From Sinorhizobium sp. 8-89 (GTDB lineage Bacteria; Pseudomonadota; Alphaproteobacteria; Rhizobiales; Rhizobiaceae), in assembly GCF_030124325.1 (NCBI RefSeq), contig NZ_JASKLR010000005.1, positions 301,846-365,845 of the forward strand: 64,000 bases of DNA, written 5' to 3'. Position numbers and translations under genes: made by a program. How positions within the stretch are numbered: position 1 is the stretch's first letter; each line of letters begins with the position of its first letter. Below, piece after piece: positions 8,291 to 19,372 of the stretch. The notes beneath the pieces are model-generated. The model was not told where the DNA came from. It did not search any database and saw nothing but the letters and a program-made list of their open reading frames with translations.

Positions 8291-8716
8291 ATGAACCAAT
8301 CTGCATTGATCCGTCCGGACTGGACGCCCGCGACCATTGCGTTGATGGTGCTCGGCTTCGTTGTGTTCTGGCCGCTTGGCCTGGCAATGCTCGCGTATAT
8401 CCTCTTCGGCGAAAAGCTGAGGGCGTTCAAGAAGGACGCCAACGGCAGCGTGGATCGCATGTGCGCCGGCTTCCGGCGCAACCACCGTCAGCACTGGGCG
8501 CATCATCGCACCGGCAACGTCGCTTTCGACGATTGGCGTGAAGCGGAACTTGCCCGCCTCGACGAAGAGCGCCGCAAGCTTGACGAAATGCGCGAGGAAT
8601 TCGACGCCTATGTGCGCGAACTTCGCCGCGCCAAGGACCAGGACGAGTTCGACCGCTTCATGCGCGAGCGCAGGAACGGTGGCCCCGCTCCGTCCACGGG
8701 TTCCGAGACAAGCTGA
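8291..8716 (+). CDS. DUF2852 membrane-anchored protein
   Basis: A 141-residue protein of the alphaproteobacterial DUF2852 family, function unknown. One hydrophobic segment near the N-terminus (ATIALMVLGFVVFWPLGLAM) anchors it in the membrane. It is followed by a basic, charged region with a probable coiled coil rich in Glu, Arg and Lys (LDEERRKLDEMREEFDAYV, then LRRAKDQDEFDRFM), the most conserved part of the family. ATG 8291 is preferred to the GTG two codons upstream because GAGG at 8277-8280 is then 10 bases away. A perfect long palindrome follows 11 bases after the stop. Confidence 0.85.
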   Translation: MNQSALIRPDWTPATIALMVLGFVVFWPLGLAMLAYILFGEKLRAFKKDANGSVDRMCAGFRRNHRQHWAHHRTGNVAFDDWREAELARLDEERRKLDEMREEFDAYVRELRRAKDQDEFDRFMRERRNGGPAPSTGSETS

Positions 8717-8727
8717 GCCGAAAGCAC

Positions 8728-8759
8728 TTATCCGGCGTTTCACATGAAACGCCGGATAA
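8728..8759. terminator. Perfect 14-bp stem-loop between DUF2852 and ygjP-like genes
   Basis: TTATCCGGCGTTTC (8728-8741) pairs perfectly with GAAACGCCGGATAA (8746-8759) around the loop ACAT. It most likely ends the DUF2852 transcript, though no T-run follows. Its centre also resembles parS (13 of 16 bases); see the findings. Confidence 0.6.
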
Positions 8760-8804
8760 CCAACCGCTGCTGCGAACAATCCGCGAATCGGATAGAAAGG
8801 CGCC

Positions 8805-9560
8805 ATGTTTCCTTCCCTCAAGCGGCGCCGCCACGATGGATCTCCCGCAGATATCACGCGCGACATCGAGGTCGCCGGCAAGCTTCTGCCGCTGACCATC
8901 CGCCAGAATGCCCGTGCTACACGGATGACTCTTCGCATCGAGCCAGGCGGCCGGGCATTGAAGCTCACCGTCCCGGAAGGCCTGCCCGAGCGCGAAGTCC
9001 ACGCCTTCCTGAACCGCCATCAGGGCTGGCTGATGACCAAGCTTGCGCGGTTTTCCGGTGAAAGCGAACTCGAGGATGGGGGCTCCATCCTGATCCGCGG
9101 CGTCGCCCACCGCATCGAGAGAACCGGCAGGATTCGCGGATTGACGGAGGCCCTGACGCTTGGCGAAGAGAGCGTTTTGCGGGTGAGCGGCGGGGAGGAA
9201 CATTTGCGCCGGCGGATTGCCGACTTTCTGAAGAAGGAAGCGCGCAACGATCTCGAACGTCTCGTTGCCGTCTATGCCGGCAGGATCGGGTGCCGGGCGC
9301 GGTCCTTGAGTCTGAAGGACACGCGCAGCCGTTGGGGTTCCTGTTCCGCAGAAGGTGACTTGAGCTTCTCCTGGCGGATCGCGATGGCGCCGCCGAAGGT
9401 TATCGCCTATCTCGCGGCGCATGAGGTTGCTCACCTCCAGGAGATGAACCACGGACCGGGTTTCTGGGCGCTTTGCGAGAAATTGTGTCCCGACACCCGC
9501 GACGCCAAGCACTGGCTGAAGCGCAACGGCACCATGCTGCATGCGATAGACTTCGGCTAA
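8805..9560 (+). CDS. YgjP-like zinc metallopeptidase domain protein (DUF45)
   Basis: A 251-residue predicted zincin of the YgjP/WLM superfamily. The C-terminal third contains the signature TRSRWGSCS, then the metal-binding helix HEVAHLQEMNHGPGFW, in which the two His of HEVAH, the Glu and the later His of MNH form the metal site and catalytic base. The N-terminal half is a small beta-rich domain with RMTLRIEPGGRALKLTVPEG. Enzymes of this group are thought to be cytoplasmic metal-dependent hydrolases; no physiological substrate is certain. It starts 45 bases after the hairpin at 8728. Its stop codon overlaps the end of a decayed gene on the other strand. Confidence 0.88.
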   Translation: MFPSLKRRRHDGSPADITRDIEVAGKLLPLTIRQNARATRMTLRIEPGGRALKLTVPEGLPEREVHAFLNRHQGWLMTKLARFSGESELEDGGSILIRGVAHRIERTGRIRGLTEALTLGEESVLRVSGGEEHLRRRIADFLKKEARNDLERLVAVYAGRIGCRARSLSLKDTRSRWGSCSAEGDLSFSWRIAMAPPKVIAYLAAHEVAHLQEMNHGPGFWALCEKLCPDTRDAKHWLKRNGTMLHAIDFG

Positions 9561-9822
9561 AGCAGTTCCCCGGGCAACGCGCGGCCGTGGAGTGCCGCGT
9601 TGATCTTCTGGTTCGTCTTGTACTGGTTGAGCGCGTAGACCGACTAGATCGCTGCCGAAATCCAACCGATCAGTGTAATCTGCAGAATGAGGCAGATGAT
9701 GCCCGCAAAGGGCCGACCGATCGTGAAAAACATGCAGCAGTTCAAAAAGCGCTACAGCGTCCTTTGCGGGTCTGATGACGCGCGGCGCTGTAGGGCAAGA
9801 TGAGGGCGATCAGCAGACGCGT
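9557..9822 (-). pseudogene. Broken Pmp3/YqaE-like small membrane protein gene, interrupted by a repeat
   Basis: Read on the minus strand, a good ribosome site (GGAGAAGGAA) precedes ACG, where an ATG is expected, then RLLIALILP (9822-9793). The frame then enters a 60-base RIME-type palindrome (about 9734-9793). Beyond it the protein resumes in another frame as FFTIGRPFAGIICLILQITL and IGWISAAI, meets TAG at 9646-9644 where Trp is expected, and continues SVYALNQYKTNQKINAAL to 9557. Joined, the parts resemble a Pmp3/YqaE-family membrane peptide of about 55 residues. Lost start, insertion with frameshift and a nonsense codon make this a pseudogene. The reconstruction is mine; the family assignment is from memory of the motif. 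Confidence 0.65.
9734..9793. repeat. RIME-type palindrome inserted in the pseudogene
   Basis: CTACAGCGTCCTTTGCG (from 9752) pairs with CGCGCGGCGCTGTAG (to 9793). The flank toward 9734 is the edge of the partner palindrome (ATGCAGCAGTTC). It separates two halves of the decayed small gene. Confidence 0.8.
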
Positions 9823-9899
9823 GCTTCCTTCTCCGTTGTGGTACAATGCATACGGTGAGAAGCTGGCCGTGCCGCAACGTTGCGCCGGTCGTGCTCGCA

Positions 9900-10004
9900 G
9901 CATAATTCCTTAAACCGGAATCGATTTAGGGGCCAAAATTATGCAGCGAGTTTGAGATGCTGCAGTGCCCTTGGCCCATCATATTTTTGACGCGCGGCGC
10001 TGTA
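9900..10004. repeat. RIME-type repeat, complete copy
   Basis: Palindrome A (9900-9944, GCATAATTCCTTAAACCGG ... AAAATTATGC) is followed by palindrome B in reverse orientation (9960-10004, CTGCAGTGCCC ... GCGCGGCGCTGTAG). At about 105 bases this fits the published size of RIME1 of Rhizobium. The element ends 55 bases before trpF. The stretch 9823-9899 between this copy and the pseudogene shows nothing recognisable. Confidence 0.85.
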
Positions 10005-10059
10005 GGCGACGCAACGTTTTGGCTCGACTCGGGCGACATTTCATGCAAGGTCGCTTCCC

Positions 10060-10729
10060 ATGAAAACTGACGTGAAAATATGCGGGTTGAAGACCGCCGA
10101 GGCTGTGGAGCGCGCTGCCGCGCTTGGCGCATCGCACACCGGCTTCATCTTCTATCCGAAAAGCCCGCGCAATATCGAACCGGACGACGCCGGCCGTCTT
10201 GCCGAGCGCATTCGCGGCCGGGCAAAGATCGTGGCGGTGACGGTCGACGCGGACAATGATGAACTCGACGAGATCGTTTTCGGCCTCAAGCCCGACATCC
10301 TGCAGCTTCACGGTTCCGAAAGTCCGGACAGGGTGCTTTCGGTCAAAGCAGTCTATGGCCTTCACGTCATGAAGGTCTTGTCGATACGGGAGGCATCCGA
10401 CCTCGACCGGATCGAACCCTATCTCGGCATTGCCGATCGCTTTCTTTTCGACGCCAAGCCGCCGGCGGGTTCCGACCTGCCGGGCGGCAATGGCGTTTCG
10501 TTCGACTGGCGGCTGCTCGACGCGCTTGACGGCGGCGTCGATTACATGCTTTCCGGTGGACTGAATGCAAACAACATCGGCGAGGCTCTGGCGCTGACCG
10601 GCGCGCGGGCGGTCGACATATCCTCCGGCGTCGAGAGCGCGCCGGGCGTCAAGGATTTGAAGCTCATGGAAGCATTTTTCGATGCCGTTCGCCGAGCAGA
10701 CGACGAGCGGCGCGAGCAGGGAGCAAGAC

Positions 10730-10746
<17 letters not shown>
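10060..10746 (+). CDS. trpF: Phosphoribosylanthranilate isomerase
   Basis: TrpF, 228 residues, catalyses the third step of tryptophan synthesis, turning N-(5-phosphoribosyl)anthranilate into the open ribulose form. Family marks are the N-terminal VKICGLKT with the catalytic Cys, [16 protein letters not shown], the catalytic Asp in RFLFDAKPP and the phosphate-binding LSGGLNANN and VDISSGVES near the end. The length is slightly above the usual 215 because of a charged tail ([18 protein letters not shown]). The tail overlaps the 5' end of trpB by 17 bases, so translation is coupled. No leader peptide or attenuator was seen upstream, only a RIME-type repeat. Confidence 0.96.
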
Positions 10747-11950
<1,204 letters not shown>

Positions 11951-11955
11951 CGATC

Positions 11956-12795
11956 ATGACCGCACGCATGGAGAAACGGCTTGCCGACATGACGGCGGAG
12001 GGTCGCCCGGCGCTCGTCACCTATTTCATGGGCGGCGATCCGGATTTCGACACCTCGCTCGCGATCATGAAGGCGCTGCCCAAGGCTGGCGCAGACGTGA
12101 TCGAGCTCGGCATGCCCTTTTCCGATCCCATGGCCGACGGGCCGGCGATCCAGTTGGCCGGGCAACGTTCGTTGAAGGCCGGCCAAACGCTCGCCAAGAC
12201 GCTTGAGCTCGCGCGCCTTTTCCGCCGCGACGACCAGCAGACGCCGATCGTGCTGATGGGCTACTACAATCCGATCTACATCTATGGCGTCGATCGTTTC
12301 CTGACGGACGCGCTCGCTGCCGGTATCGATGGTCTGATCGTCGTCGATCTGCCGCCGGAGATGGATGACGAGCTCTGCATCCCAGCGCTCGACAAGGGCA
12401 TCAATTTCATTCGCCTGGCGACGCCGACCACTGATGACCGCCGCTTGCCCAAGGTGCTCGAAAACACGTCCGGCTTTGTATATTACGTTTCAATGACCGG
12501 CATCACCGGTTCGGCCCTGCCGGATCCGTCGCTGATTGCAGGCGCCGTTGAGCGGATCAAGGCGCACACGCAACTGCCCGTTTGCGTCGGCTTCGGCGTC
12601 AAGACGGCAGAACAGGCGCGGGCAATCGGTGCGTCGGCGGATGGAGTCGTCGTCGGCACAGCTATCGTCAATCAGATCGCCTCCAGCCTCACGGAAGAGG
12701 GACACGCGACCGATGCGACGGTGCCGGGTGTTGAAGCGTTAGTAATGGGCCTCTCGGCCGGTGTGCGGGCGGCAAGGCTCGCCGCAGCCGAATAA
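11956..12795 (+). CDS. trpA: Tryptophan synthase alpha chain
   Basis: TrpA (279 residues) cleaves indole-3-glycerol phosphate and passes indole through a tunnel to TrpB. The catalytic Glu and Asp sit in [17 protein letters not shown] and in the [12 protein letters not shown] segment; the phosphate-binding [11 protein letters not shown] follows. The length is normal. It starts 5 bases after trpB and ends 50 bases before accD, so trpFBA and probably accD-folC form one plus-strand unit, as in other rhizobia. Confidence 0.96.
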   Translation: MTARMEKRLADMTAEGRPALVTYFMGGDPDFDTSLAIMKALPKAGADVIELGMPFSDPMADGPAIQLAGQRSLKAGQTLAKTLELARLFRRDDQQTPIVLMGYYNPIYIYGVDRFLTDALAAGIDGLIVVDLPPEMDDELCIPALDKGINFIRLATPTTDDRRLPKVLENTSGFVYYVSMTGITGSALPDPSLIAGAVERIKAHTQLPVCVGFGVKTAEQARAIGASADGVVVGTAIVNQIASSLTEEGHATDATVPGVEALVMGLSAGVRAARLAAAE

Positions 12796-12845
12796 TTGCC
12801 CAGATTAACGCGCACAACCCGAAGGAATTCTTCAGGAGTTTATAA

Positions 12846-13760
12846 GTGAACTGGATCACAAACTACGTTCGGCCGAAGATCAATTCGATGCTGGGTCGCA
12901 GGGAAGTTCCGGAAAATCTCTGGATCAAGTGCCCCGAAACCGGCGAGATGGTGTTCCATCGCGATCTCGAAGAGAACAAGTGGGTCATTCCGCAGTCCGG
13001 CTTCCACATGAAAATGCCGGCGAAGGCCCGCTTGAAGGATCTTTTCGACGGTGGGATCTACGAAACGCTGCCGCAGCCGAAGGTAGCGCAGGACCCGCTC
13101 AAGTTCCGCGATTCGAAGAAATACATCGATCGCCTGCGTGACAGCCGTGCGAAAACCGAGCTTGAGGATACCATCGTCGCCGGTCTTGGCCTCGTTCAGG
13201 GCGTCAAGCTCGTTGCCGTCGTGCACGAGTTCAACTTCATCGGCGGCTCGCTCGGCATGGCGGCAGGCGAGGCGATCGTGAAGGCCTTTGAGAGGGCGAT
13301 CGGCGAAAAGTGCCCGCTGGTGATCTTTCCGGCCTCCGGTGGCGCCCGCATGCAGGAAGGCATCCTTTCACTGATGCAGCTTCCGCGGACGACCGTGGCT
13401 TTGAACATGCTCAAGGAAGCAGGACTTCCCTACATCGTCGTCTTGACCAATCCGACGACGGGCGGCGTGACAGCGTCCTACGCGATGCTTGGCGACATTC
13501 ACATCGCCGAGCCCGGCGCGGAGATCGGCTTCGCCGGAAAGCGGGTGATCGAGCAGACCTTGCGCGAAAAGCTGCCGGAAGGCTTCCAGACGTCCGAATA
13601 TCTTCTGGAGCACGGCATGGTCGACATGGTGGTCAAGCGGCATGACATCCCGACGACCATTGCACGCCTCCTCAAGATTTTGATGAAGAAGCCGGTTGAA
13701 GCCGCCAAGCGCGAGGTTGGGCCGCAAGCGTCCGCCCTGCCGGTCGCGGCGCGCGCCTAG
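12846..13760 (+). CDS. accD: Acetyl-CoA carboxylase, carboxyltransferase subunit beta
   Basis: AccD (304 residues) pairs with AccA to move the carboxyl group from biotin to acetyl-CoA in the first step of fatty acid synthesis. The crotonase-like core is intact: [12 protein letters not shown] and [15 protein letters not shown] (oxyanion regions), then [15 protein letters not shown] start with AGGAG 7 bases before it. In the N-terminal zinc-ribbon region only one cysteine remains ([13 protein letters not shown]); the E. coli protein has four. I recall this loss from other alphaproteobacterial AccD proteins, so it need not mean damage. Confidence 0.95.
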   Translation: MNWITNYVRPKINSMLGRREVPENLWIKCPETGEMVFHRDLEENKWVIPQSGFHMKMPAKARLKDLFDGGIYETLPQPKVAQDPLKFRDSKKYIDRLRDSRAKTELEDTIVAGLGLVQGVKLVAVVHEFNFIGGSLGMAAGEAIVKAFERAIGEKCPLVIFPASGGARMQEGILSLMQLPRTTVALNMLKEAGLPYIVVLTNPTTGGVTASYAMLGDIHIAEPGAEIGFAGKRVIEQTLREKLPEGFQTSEYLLEHGMVDMVVKRHDIPTTIARLLKILMKKPVEAAKREVGPQASALPVAARA

Positions 13761-13868
13761 ACGTCGCGTCCGCTCGGCTCGGTTGATTTCGTGCGGCATG
13801 CAGGCGGGAACCGATTTTACACTGTGTCGGCATCGCGTGCCGGCAGACGATTTTTCGAGGCGATTGAC

Positions 13869-15212
13869 ATGACGGCGACGCAGGTCAGCGAAGCGGCGCA
13901 GGAGATCGAGAAGCTTCTCGCCTTGCATCCAAAAGGGTTCGACCTGTCGCTCGACAGGATCACCCGGCTTTTGGCCGCGCTTGGCAATCCGCAGGAGCGG
14001 CTGCCGCCCGTCATCCATGTTGCCGGGACCAACGGAAAAGGCTCGGTGACGGCCTTTTCGCGGGCGATCCTCGAGGCTGCGGGCCTGAGCGTTCACGTCC
14101 ACACGTCGCCGCATCTGGTGAACTGGCACGAGCGCTATCGATTGGGCGTCAAGGGCGGAAAGGGTGCGCTTGTCGGCGATCGGGTGCTTGCAGACGCGGT
14201 GCGACGTGTGGCGGAGGCCAATGCCGGTCAACACATCACCGTTTTCGAAATACTGACTGCCGTCACCTTCCTGCTCTTTGCCGAGCACCCCGCCGACGTC
14301 GCGATCATCGAGGTCGGGCTGGGCGGCCGGTTCGACGCGACGAATGTCATCGCCCGGCCGGCGGTCTCCGTCATCATGCCCATTTCGCTCGACCACCAGT
14401 CCTATCTCGGCGACCGTGTGGAACTGATCGCCGCCGAAAAGGCAGGGATCATGAAGCGCGGCTGCCCGGTGGTGATCGGCCATCAGGAGGAAGACGGCGT
14501 GCGCGACGTCCTTGTCGCCACAGCCGAGCGTCTCGGCTGCCCGATGTCCGTTTACGGCCAGGATTTCATGGCGCATGAGGAATTTGGCAGGCTCGTCTTC
14601 CAGGACGAACGCGGATTGGCGGACCTGCCGTTGCCGCGACTGCCCGGCCGCCACCAGTATGCCAACGCCGCCGCGGCCATCCGCGCGGTCAGGGCGGCCG
14701 GCTTTGATATTCCAGAGGCGGCCATCGAAAAGGGCCTTGCCGGCGTCGAATGGCCCGGGCGCCTGCAGCGACTCGGCGGCGGCAAGCTTTCGCATCATGG
14801 CCCGCCAGGTGCCGAGATCTGGGTCGATGGCGGACACAATCCGGGGGCGGGGCAGGTCATTGCCGAGGCGATGGCGAGTTTCGAGGAGCGCGAGCCGCGG
14901 CCCTTGTTCCTGATCATCGGCATGATCAACACCAAGGATCCGGTCGGCTATTTCAGGGCCTTCCTCGATCTTGCGGAGCAGGTCTTCACCGTGCCGATCC
15001 ACGGCTCCGATTCCGGCCTCGACCCAGTGGCGCTCGCCGAGGATGCCGGCGCCGTCGGCTTCGAGACCACCGCGACCTCGTCCGTGGCAGAAGCGCTCGG
15101 GATCATTGCAGAGCTTGTCGAAGAGGATCCGGTACCGCCGCGCATCCTGATCGGCGGGTCGCTTTATCTCGTCGGTGACGTGCTCTCCGAAAATGGCACG
15201 CCGCCGCGATAA
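13869..15212 (+). CDS. folC: Folylpolyglutamate synthase / dihydrofolate synthase
   Basis: FolC (447 residues) adds glutamate to dihydropteroate and to reduced folates. The ATP-binding loop is HVAGTNGKGSVTAF, followed by the Mur-ligase-like VHVHTSPHLV, EVGLGGRFDATNVI and the conserved ISLDHQSYLGD. The C-terminal domain has WVDGGHNPGAG. ATG 13869 follows GAGGCGATTGAC; the ATG-less extension to 13791 has no family character. It ends shortly before a shared bidirectional terminator with trxA. Confidence 0.95.
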   Translation: MTATQVSEAAQEIEKLLALHPKGFDLSLDRITRLLAALGNPQERLPPVIHVAGTNGKGSVTAFSRAILEAAGLSVHVHTSPHLVNWHERYRLGVKGGKGALVGDRVLADAVRRVAEANAGQHITVFEILTAVTFLLFAEHPADVAIIEVGLGGRFDATNVIARPAVSVIMPISLDHQSYLGDRVELIAAEKAGIMKRGCPVVIGHQEEDGVRDVLVATAERLGCPMSVYGQDFMAHEEFGRLVFQDERGLADLPLPRLPGRHQYANAAAAIRAVRAAGFDIPEAAIEKGLAGVEWPGRLQRLGGGKLSHHGPPGAEIWVDGGHNPGAGQVIAEAMASFEEREPRPLFLIIGMINTKDPVGYFRAFLDLAEQVFTVPIHGSDSGLDPVALAEDAGAVGFETTATSSVAEALGIIAELVEEDPVPPRILIGGSLYLVGDVLSENGTPPR

Positions 15213-15254
15213 AGGGCGTGCCCCATTCGGCCTTTCGGTCTCCATCCGAGATAA

Positions 15255-15282
15255 GAAAAAAGCCCGGCTGGCCGGGCTTTTC
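15255..15282. terminator. Bidirectional terminator between folC and trxA
   Basis: AGCCCGGC (15261-15268) and GCCGGGCT (15271-15278) form the stem, with an A-run before and a T-run after. It therefore works as an intrinsic terminator for both converging transcripts. Confidence 0.9.
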
Positions 15283-15312
15283 TGAGTTTGGTTTCTTGGG
15301 GGACCTGGCAGC

Positions 15313-15636
15313 TCAGGCTGCGGCAGTCGAAATCCACGAGGTCAATGCGGTCTTCGGAGCGGCACCGACCTTGATGTCCGCCACTTCGCCGGCCTTGAAC
15401 ATAGCGAGCGTCGGGATCGAGCGTACGCCGTACTGAGCGGCAAGCTCGGGGTTTTCGTCGATGTTGAGCTTGGCGACCTTGACCTTGCCGGCGAGCTCCG
15501 TTGCGATTTCCTCAAGGCTCGGCGCGATCATCTTGCACGGACCGCACCATTCCGCCCAGAAATCGACGACGACAGGCTCGGCCGAGTTCAGGACTTCCTG
15601 CTGAAAATTGGAGGTATCGACTTTCACAGTGGCCAT
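15313..15636 (-). CDS. trxA: Thioredoxin
   Basis: A 107-residue cytoplasmic thioredoxin that reduces protein disulfides. The redox centre [10 protein letters not shown] and the cis-proline segment [14 protein letters not shown] are intact. ATG 15636 was chosen because AAGGAG lies 6 bases upstream and the length is exactly that of the family. A longer open frame up to 15819 is not thioredoxin-like. It lies 160 bases downstream of addA on the same strand and may have its own promoter. Confidence 0.97.
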   Translation of the reverse strand: MATVKVDTSNFQQEVLNSAEPVVVDFWAEWCGPCKMIAPSLEEIATELAGKVKVAKLNIDENPELAAQYGVRSIPTLAMFKAGEVADIKVGAAPKTALTSWISTAAA

Positions 15637-15796
15637 CTGCTGCTCCTTGCTTTCGGAAATGGCGACCGCACGACCTCTGATCCTGCGGTTCTTCAAAATG
15701 TGACCGCGCCTTTCGGTTTGAACCGGGCCGGCGCGGCGTGTCCAGATGTTGTGCCTCATGTGAGGCGTCGCCACTGGATTTTCAATATCGTGTATC

Positions 15797-18700
15797 TCAC
15801 TTTGTCGCGAGCTCTTCAAGGCTCCTGTCCAGCATCGCTTCGGGAAGCATCTGGATCGTCGGTCCCTCGGTGAAGATCAGCGCGCAGCGGAACCGCCGTC
15901 CGGGATAGAGCGGCTTCAGCAGTTCGCGGTAGATGGCAAGCTGCGTTCGGTAGGTGGGCGGGATCTCAGTCAAGGACGTTGGCACCTGGCGATTCGTCTT
16001 GAAGTCGGCAATCGTGACCGTATCGACGGAAACGGCCAGCCGGTCGATACGGCCCGACACGGCGAACTCACGCCCGCCAAGCGCGAGCGTTCCCATGACC
16101 GAGACTTCCGCCCGGCTGTGCGCGGCAAACAGTGTCTGCAGATCGGGGTGTTCCAGCACGTCCATCACTGCATTGGCGAGCGCCTGACGCTCCGGCTCGG
16201 GCCAGCGCGGCACCGACCGCAGCAGATAGCGGTCTGCCGCCGCCCGGCGTTCCGCAGAATCGATCGATGGAAGAACCTGCAGCAGCCGGTGAAGGATCGC
16301 GCCACGCAGCAGCGAGCGTTTCGGTGCCGCCTTTTCCGTGAAAAGCGCCGATCCGACGATCGATTCGCTGTCCGGATCGTCGATGACAATGCCCGTCCCG
16401 GACGGGGTGAGCGGCCGCGGCAGCCGACGCGGCGCCGGCAGGGGAGCAGAAAGCGTGGCGGGCAGGCCCGGCGCCATATGCTCTCCCTCGGGTTGCGTGC
16501 CTTCTGCCACGGGAGCGTCGATCGGGCGGTACATCTCACGCCACGCATGGCCCGTCCATTCTTCGCCGCCCGCGCGGAACACCATCGGCGTCCCGCGTCC
16601 CTTTGTATCCTGCGCCAACGTCCCCTGGACCATGGCGTGCCAGGTATCGGTATTCTCCCTCTGTCCGCGGTACCCGCATATGACGAGCCGGTCTGCGGCG
16701 CGGGTCATGCCGACATAGAGCAGGCGCCGGTATTCCTCCTCCGCCAGTGCCTTCAGGCGGGCATTGTCGGTGTTGAGCAGGGAATTCGTTCCCGAGCCGG
16801 GCGCCCGCCAGACAGGCACGGTAACGATGGAACCGTCAGGCCGCTGCTTTTCGAAAAGGCGCAGATCGGGAACATGCTGGCTGTTGAAGGCCTTGCCACC
16901 GCCGTCGACGAGGAAGACGACCGGTGCTTCGAGGCCTTTTGCCGCGTGCACGGTCATGACGCGCACCTCGTCGCGCTCCTTGTCCTGCTCGCGTTTGACC
17001 GTCGGCGCTTCGATTTCGAGTGTCGAAATGAAGGCCTGAAGACCGGGCAAGCCGGATCTTTCGTGATCAAGCGCGAAAGTCAGAAACTCGTCGAGAATGT
17101 CGCTGACCTCGCTGCCCAGCCGGGCGAGGAACGCTGCCCGGCCACCATGAACGCTGAGCACCCGCGCATAGAAATCATGCGGCAGCAAGTGCCGGGCGAG
17201 ATCGGCGTATCCGGCAAGCGTCCGTACGACCTCCTGGTAGGGGCTCGTCTCTTCGGCGCCAATGGTCCGCAGGCGTTGCCAGAGGCTTTCGTCTTCAACT
17301 CTTCGCGCTGCAAGCTCGAAAATATCCTCTTCGCCGAGATTGAAGAGCGGACTTTTCAGCAGTGCGGCGAGAGAAAGATCATCCTGCGGCAAGAGGACGA
17401 AGCGGCCGAGCGCCATCAGGTCCTGAATGGCGATGTGGCTGGTGAGCACGAGGCGGTCGGCGCCGGCGACCGGAATATTGCTTCTGCGCTTCAGCGCCCG
17501 CGTCAAGGCGTTGACGAAGGCATCCCGCTTGCGAACGAGGACGATGACGTCCCCCGGCCGCATCGGTCGGCGAACGCCCTTCTCGATCACGGTCTCTTTG
17601 CCGATCCAGTCATCGAGGACCGCCGCAATTCGTCGCGCCAGTATGTTTGCCGGCGCGCGCTCGGGCGTCGCGTCGAAAGCGGCTGTCCATTCCTCTTCGG
17701 CGAGCACCGGTTCGGGCGCGATCACGTCCCATAGGTCGACGGCTCCGGGATGGCCGATGCGGTTTGAGGCATGCACGATCTCCTCACCCTGTGCGCTGAG
17801 CCCCTTGGCATTCGCCCTGTTGGCAAAGACCGTATCGACGGCCGACAGGACGTCGACAGTCGATCGGAAGGAAAGCTGCAGGCGGATTGGGCTGAAGTAT
17901 TTTCCACCCGCGCGCACCCGCCGCTCCGTAACGACGCTCTCGCGCGAAAACCGCTCCGGCCGCGCACCCTGGAACGAATAGATCGATTGCTTCTCGTCTC
18001 CGACGGCGAAGATCGTCCGCTCATCCGCTCTTGCCGTCTCGCCGGCGAAGAAATCGGCGGCAAGCGACTGGATGATCGTCCATTGCGTCGGGCTCGTGTC
18101 CTGGGCTTCGTCGACGAGGATGTGGTCAATGCCCTGGTCAAGCTTGTAGTGCACCCAGGCGCCGACGTCGCCACGGGCAAGAAGTGTTGCCGTACGGTTG
18201 ATGAGGTCCTCGAAGTCGAGTTGGCTGCGCGCCTTCTTGATTTCCTCGTAATCGCTGTTGAGCTTCTCGGCGAGGGTGAGGGCGGCGCGTGTCGCCTCGT
18301 ACATCCTGACGATGCTCAGGCGATCCACGCAGGCAACGATATGATCGCGCGCCTGTTCCACCAGAGGTGCGAGGTCAGGCGCCTCGCGCCGCATTGCAGC
18401 GTTCAAAAAGGTGGAGTCTGCCTTCGGTTTGCCGCCTCCGTTGATGAAGAGCCCAACCAGTCTCCGATAGCGCTCCTCGGGATCGACGAGTCCTGCGACC
18501 CTCTTTAATCCTTCCGCAAACTCGGAGGGCTTGGCGCCGCCTTTGTATGCCGCCAAGTCGAGATATCGATCAAGGGCTGCCCCGTTCAGGCCAGCGAGTG
18601 GCCAGGCCTTCGCCAGCACGCTCTCTGCCGTTTCGCCCGGCGCGATCCCCAGCGATGCGCGCAGATGCGTTTCCAATCCGCCCCGTTTCGCGGCGCGATC

Positions 18701-19372
18701 GAGAAAGGCTTGAATGGGCGTGCGGTTGGCGACGATCGTCTCCAGCAGCCTTTCAAGGCCCGTATCATCGGCGAGATCGAGAACCGTGGCGAAGGCATCG
18801 GCAAGCTCCGCGTCGTCCGCGGTGGTCGCCGTCAGCAGCGCGCGCCGCGCATCCGCGAGCAGGACCGCCGCGGCGCGGTCGTCGAGTACGGAAAAGTGCC
18901 CGGCAACATTGGCTTCGAGCGGAAACTGATGCAGGAGCGCTTCGCAGAATGCGTGAATGGTCTGGATTTTCAGGCCGCCGGGGGTCTCGAGGGCGGCCGC
19001 GAACAACCGCCGTGCCTGCTGAATTTTTACGCTGGAGGGGCGCGCGCCTTCGACCACCTCGATGCGCTTCTCGAGAGAGGCATCATCCAGCGTCGCCCAT
19101 TCCGCCAGGCGTTCGAAGACGCGGTTCGACATCTCGGAAGCGGCCGCCTTCGTATAGGTGAGGCAGAGGATTGCAGAGGGTCGGCAACCGGCGAGCAGCA
19201 GCCGGATGACGCGTTGGGTCAAGACGTGTGTCTTGCCCGATCCGGCATTGGCGGAAACCCAGGCCGAGCGCGCCGGGTCGGAGGCAAGCGATTGCCGCTC
19301 CGTCGTCCAGTCGAGCCAGGCCCGGGGTGTTCTTTCCGCAGGCCCGAAAGCGTCATCCCTCATCGGCATCAT
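15797..19372 (-). CDS. addA: Double-strand break repair helicase-nuclease AddA
   Basis: AddA (1191 residues) is the UvrD-like helicase and nuclease subunit of the AddAB complex that processes double-strand ends for RecA. Walker A is [16 protein letters not shown] near residue 45, the helicase motif [12 protein letters not shown] lies in the middle, [17 protein letters not shown] is motif V, and the nuclease active site IADFKTNR with GRIDRLAV is close to the C-terminus. Two adjacent ATGs (19372 and 19369) are both possible starts; either overlaps the end of addB by about 20 bases, so the pair is translationally coupled. The alphaproteobacterial AddAB replaces RecBCD. Confidence 0.95.
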   Translation of the reverse strand: MMPMRDDAFGPAERTPRAWLDWTTERQSLASDPARSAWVSANAGSGKTHVLTQRVIRLLLAGCRPSAILCLTYTKAAASEMSNRVFERLAEWATLDDASLEKRIEVVEGARPSSVKIQQARRLFAAALETPGGLKIQTIHAFCEALLHQFPLEANVAGHFSVLDDRAAAVLLADARRALLTATTADDAELADAFATVLDLADDTGLERLLETIVANRTPIQAFLDRAAKRGGLETHLRASLGIAPGETAESVLAKAWPLAGLNGAALDRYLDLAAYKGGAKPSEFAEGLKRVAGLVDPEERYRRLVGLFINGGGKPKADSTFLNAAMRREAPDLAPLVEQARDHIVACVDRLSIVRMYEATRAALTLAEKLNSDYEEIKKARSQLDFEDLINRTATLLARGDVGAWVHYKLDQGIDHILVDEAQDTSPTQWTIIQSLAADFFAGETARADERTIFAVGDEKQSIYSFQGARPERFSRESVVTERRVRAGGKYFSPIRLQLSFRSTVDVLSAVDTVFANRANAKGLSAQGEEIVHASNRIGHPGAVDLWDVIAPEPVLAEEEWTAAFDATPERAPANILARRIAAVLDDWIGKETVIEKGVRRPMRPGDVIVLVRKRDAFVNALTRALKRRSNIPVAGADRLVLTSHIAIQDLMALGRFVLLPQDDLSLAALLKSPLFNLGEEDIFELAARRVEDESLWQRLRTIGAEETSPYQEVVRTLAGYADLARHLLPHDFYARVLSVHGGRAAFLARLGSEVSDILDEFLTFALDHERSGLPGLQAFISTLEIEAPTVKREQDKERDEVRVMTVHAAKGLEAPVVFLVDGGGKAFNSQHVPDLRLFEKQRPDGSIVTVPVWRAPGSGTNSLLNTDNARLKALAEEEYRRLLYVGMTRAADRLVICGYRGQRENTDTWHAMVQGTLAQDTKGRGTPMVFRAGGEEWTGHAWREMYRPIDAPVAEGTQPEGEHMAPGLPATLSAPLPAPRRLPRPLTPSGTGIVIDDPDSESIVGSALFTEKAAPKRSLLRGAILHRLLQVLPSIDSAERRAAADRYLLRSVPRWPEPERQALANAVMDVLEHPDLQTLFAAHSRAEVSVMGTLALGGREFAVSGRIDRLAVSVDTVTIADFKTNRQVPTSLTEIPPTYRTQLAIYRELLKPLYPGRRFRCALIFTEGPTIQMLPEAMLDRSLEELATK

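Noticed and set aside
16118..17734. 538-codon open frame on the plus strand
   Set aside because: Antisense to addA within its helicase domain; composition is that of a shadow frame.
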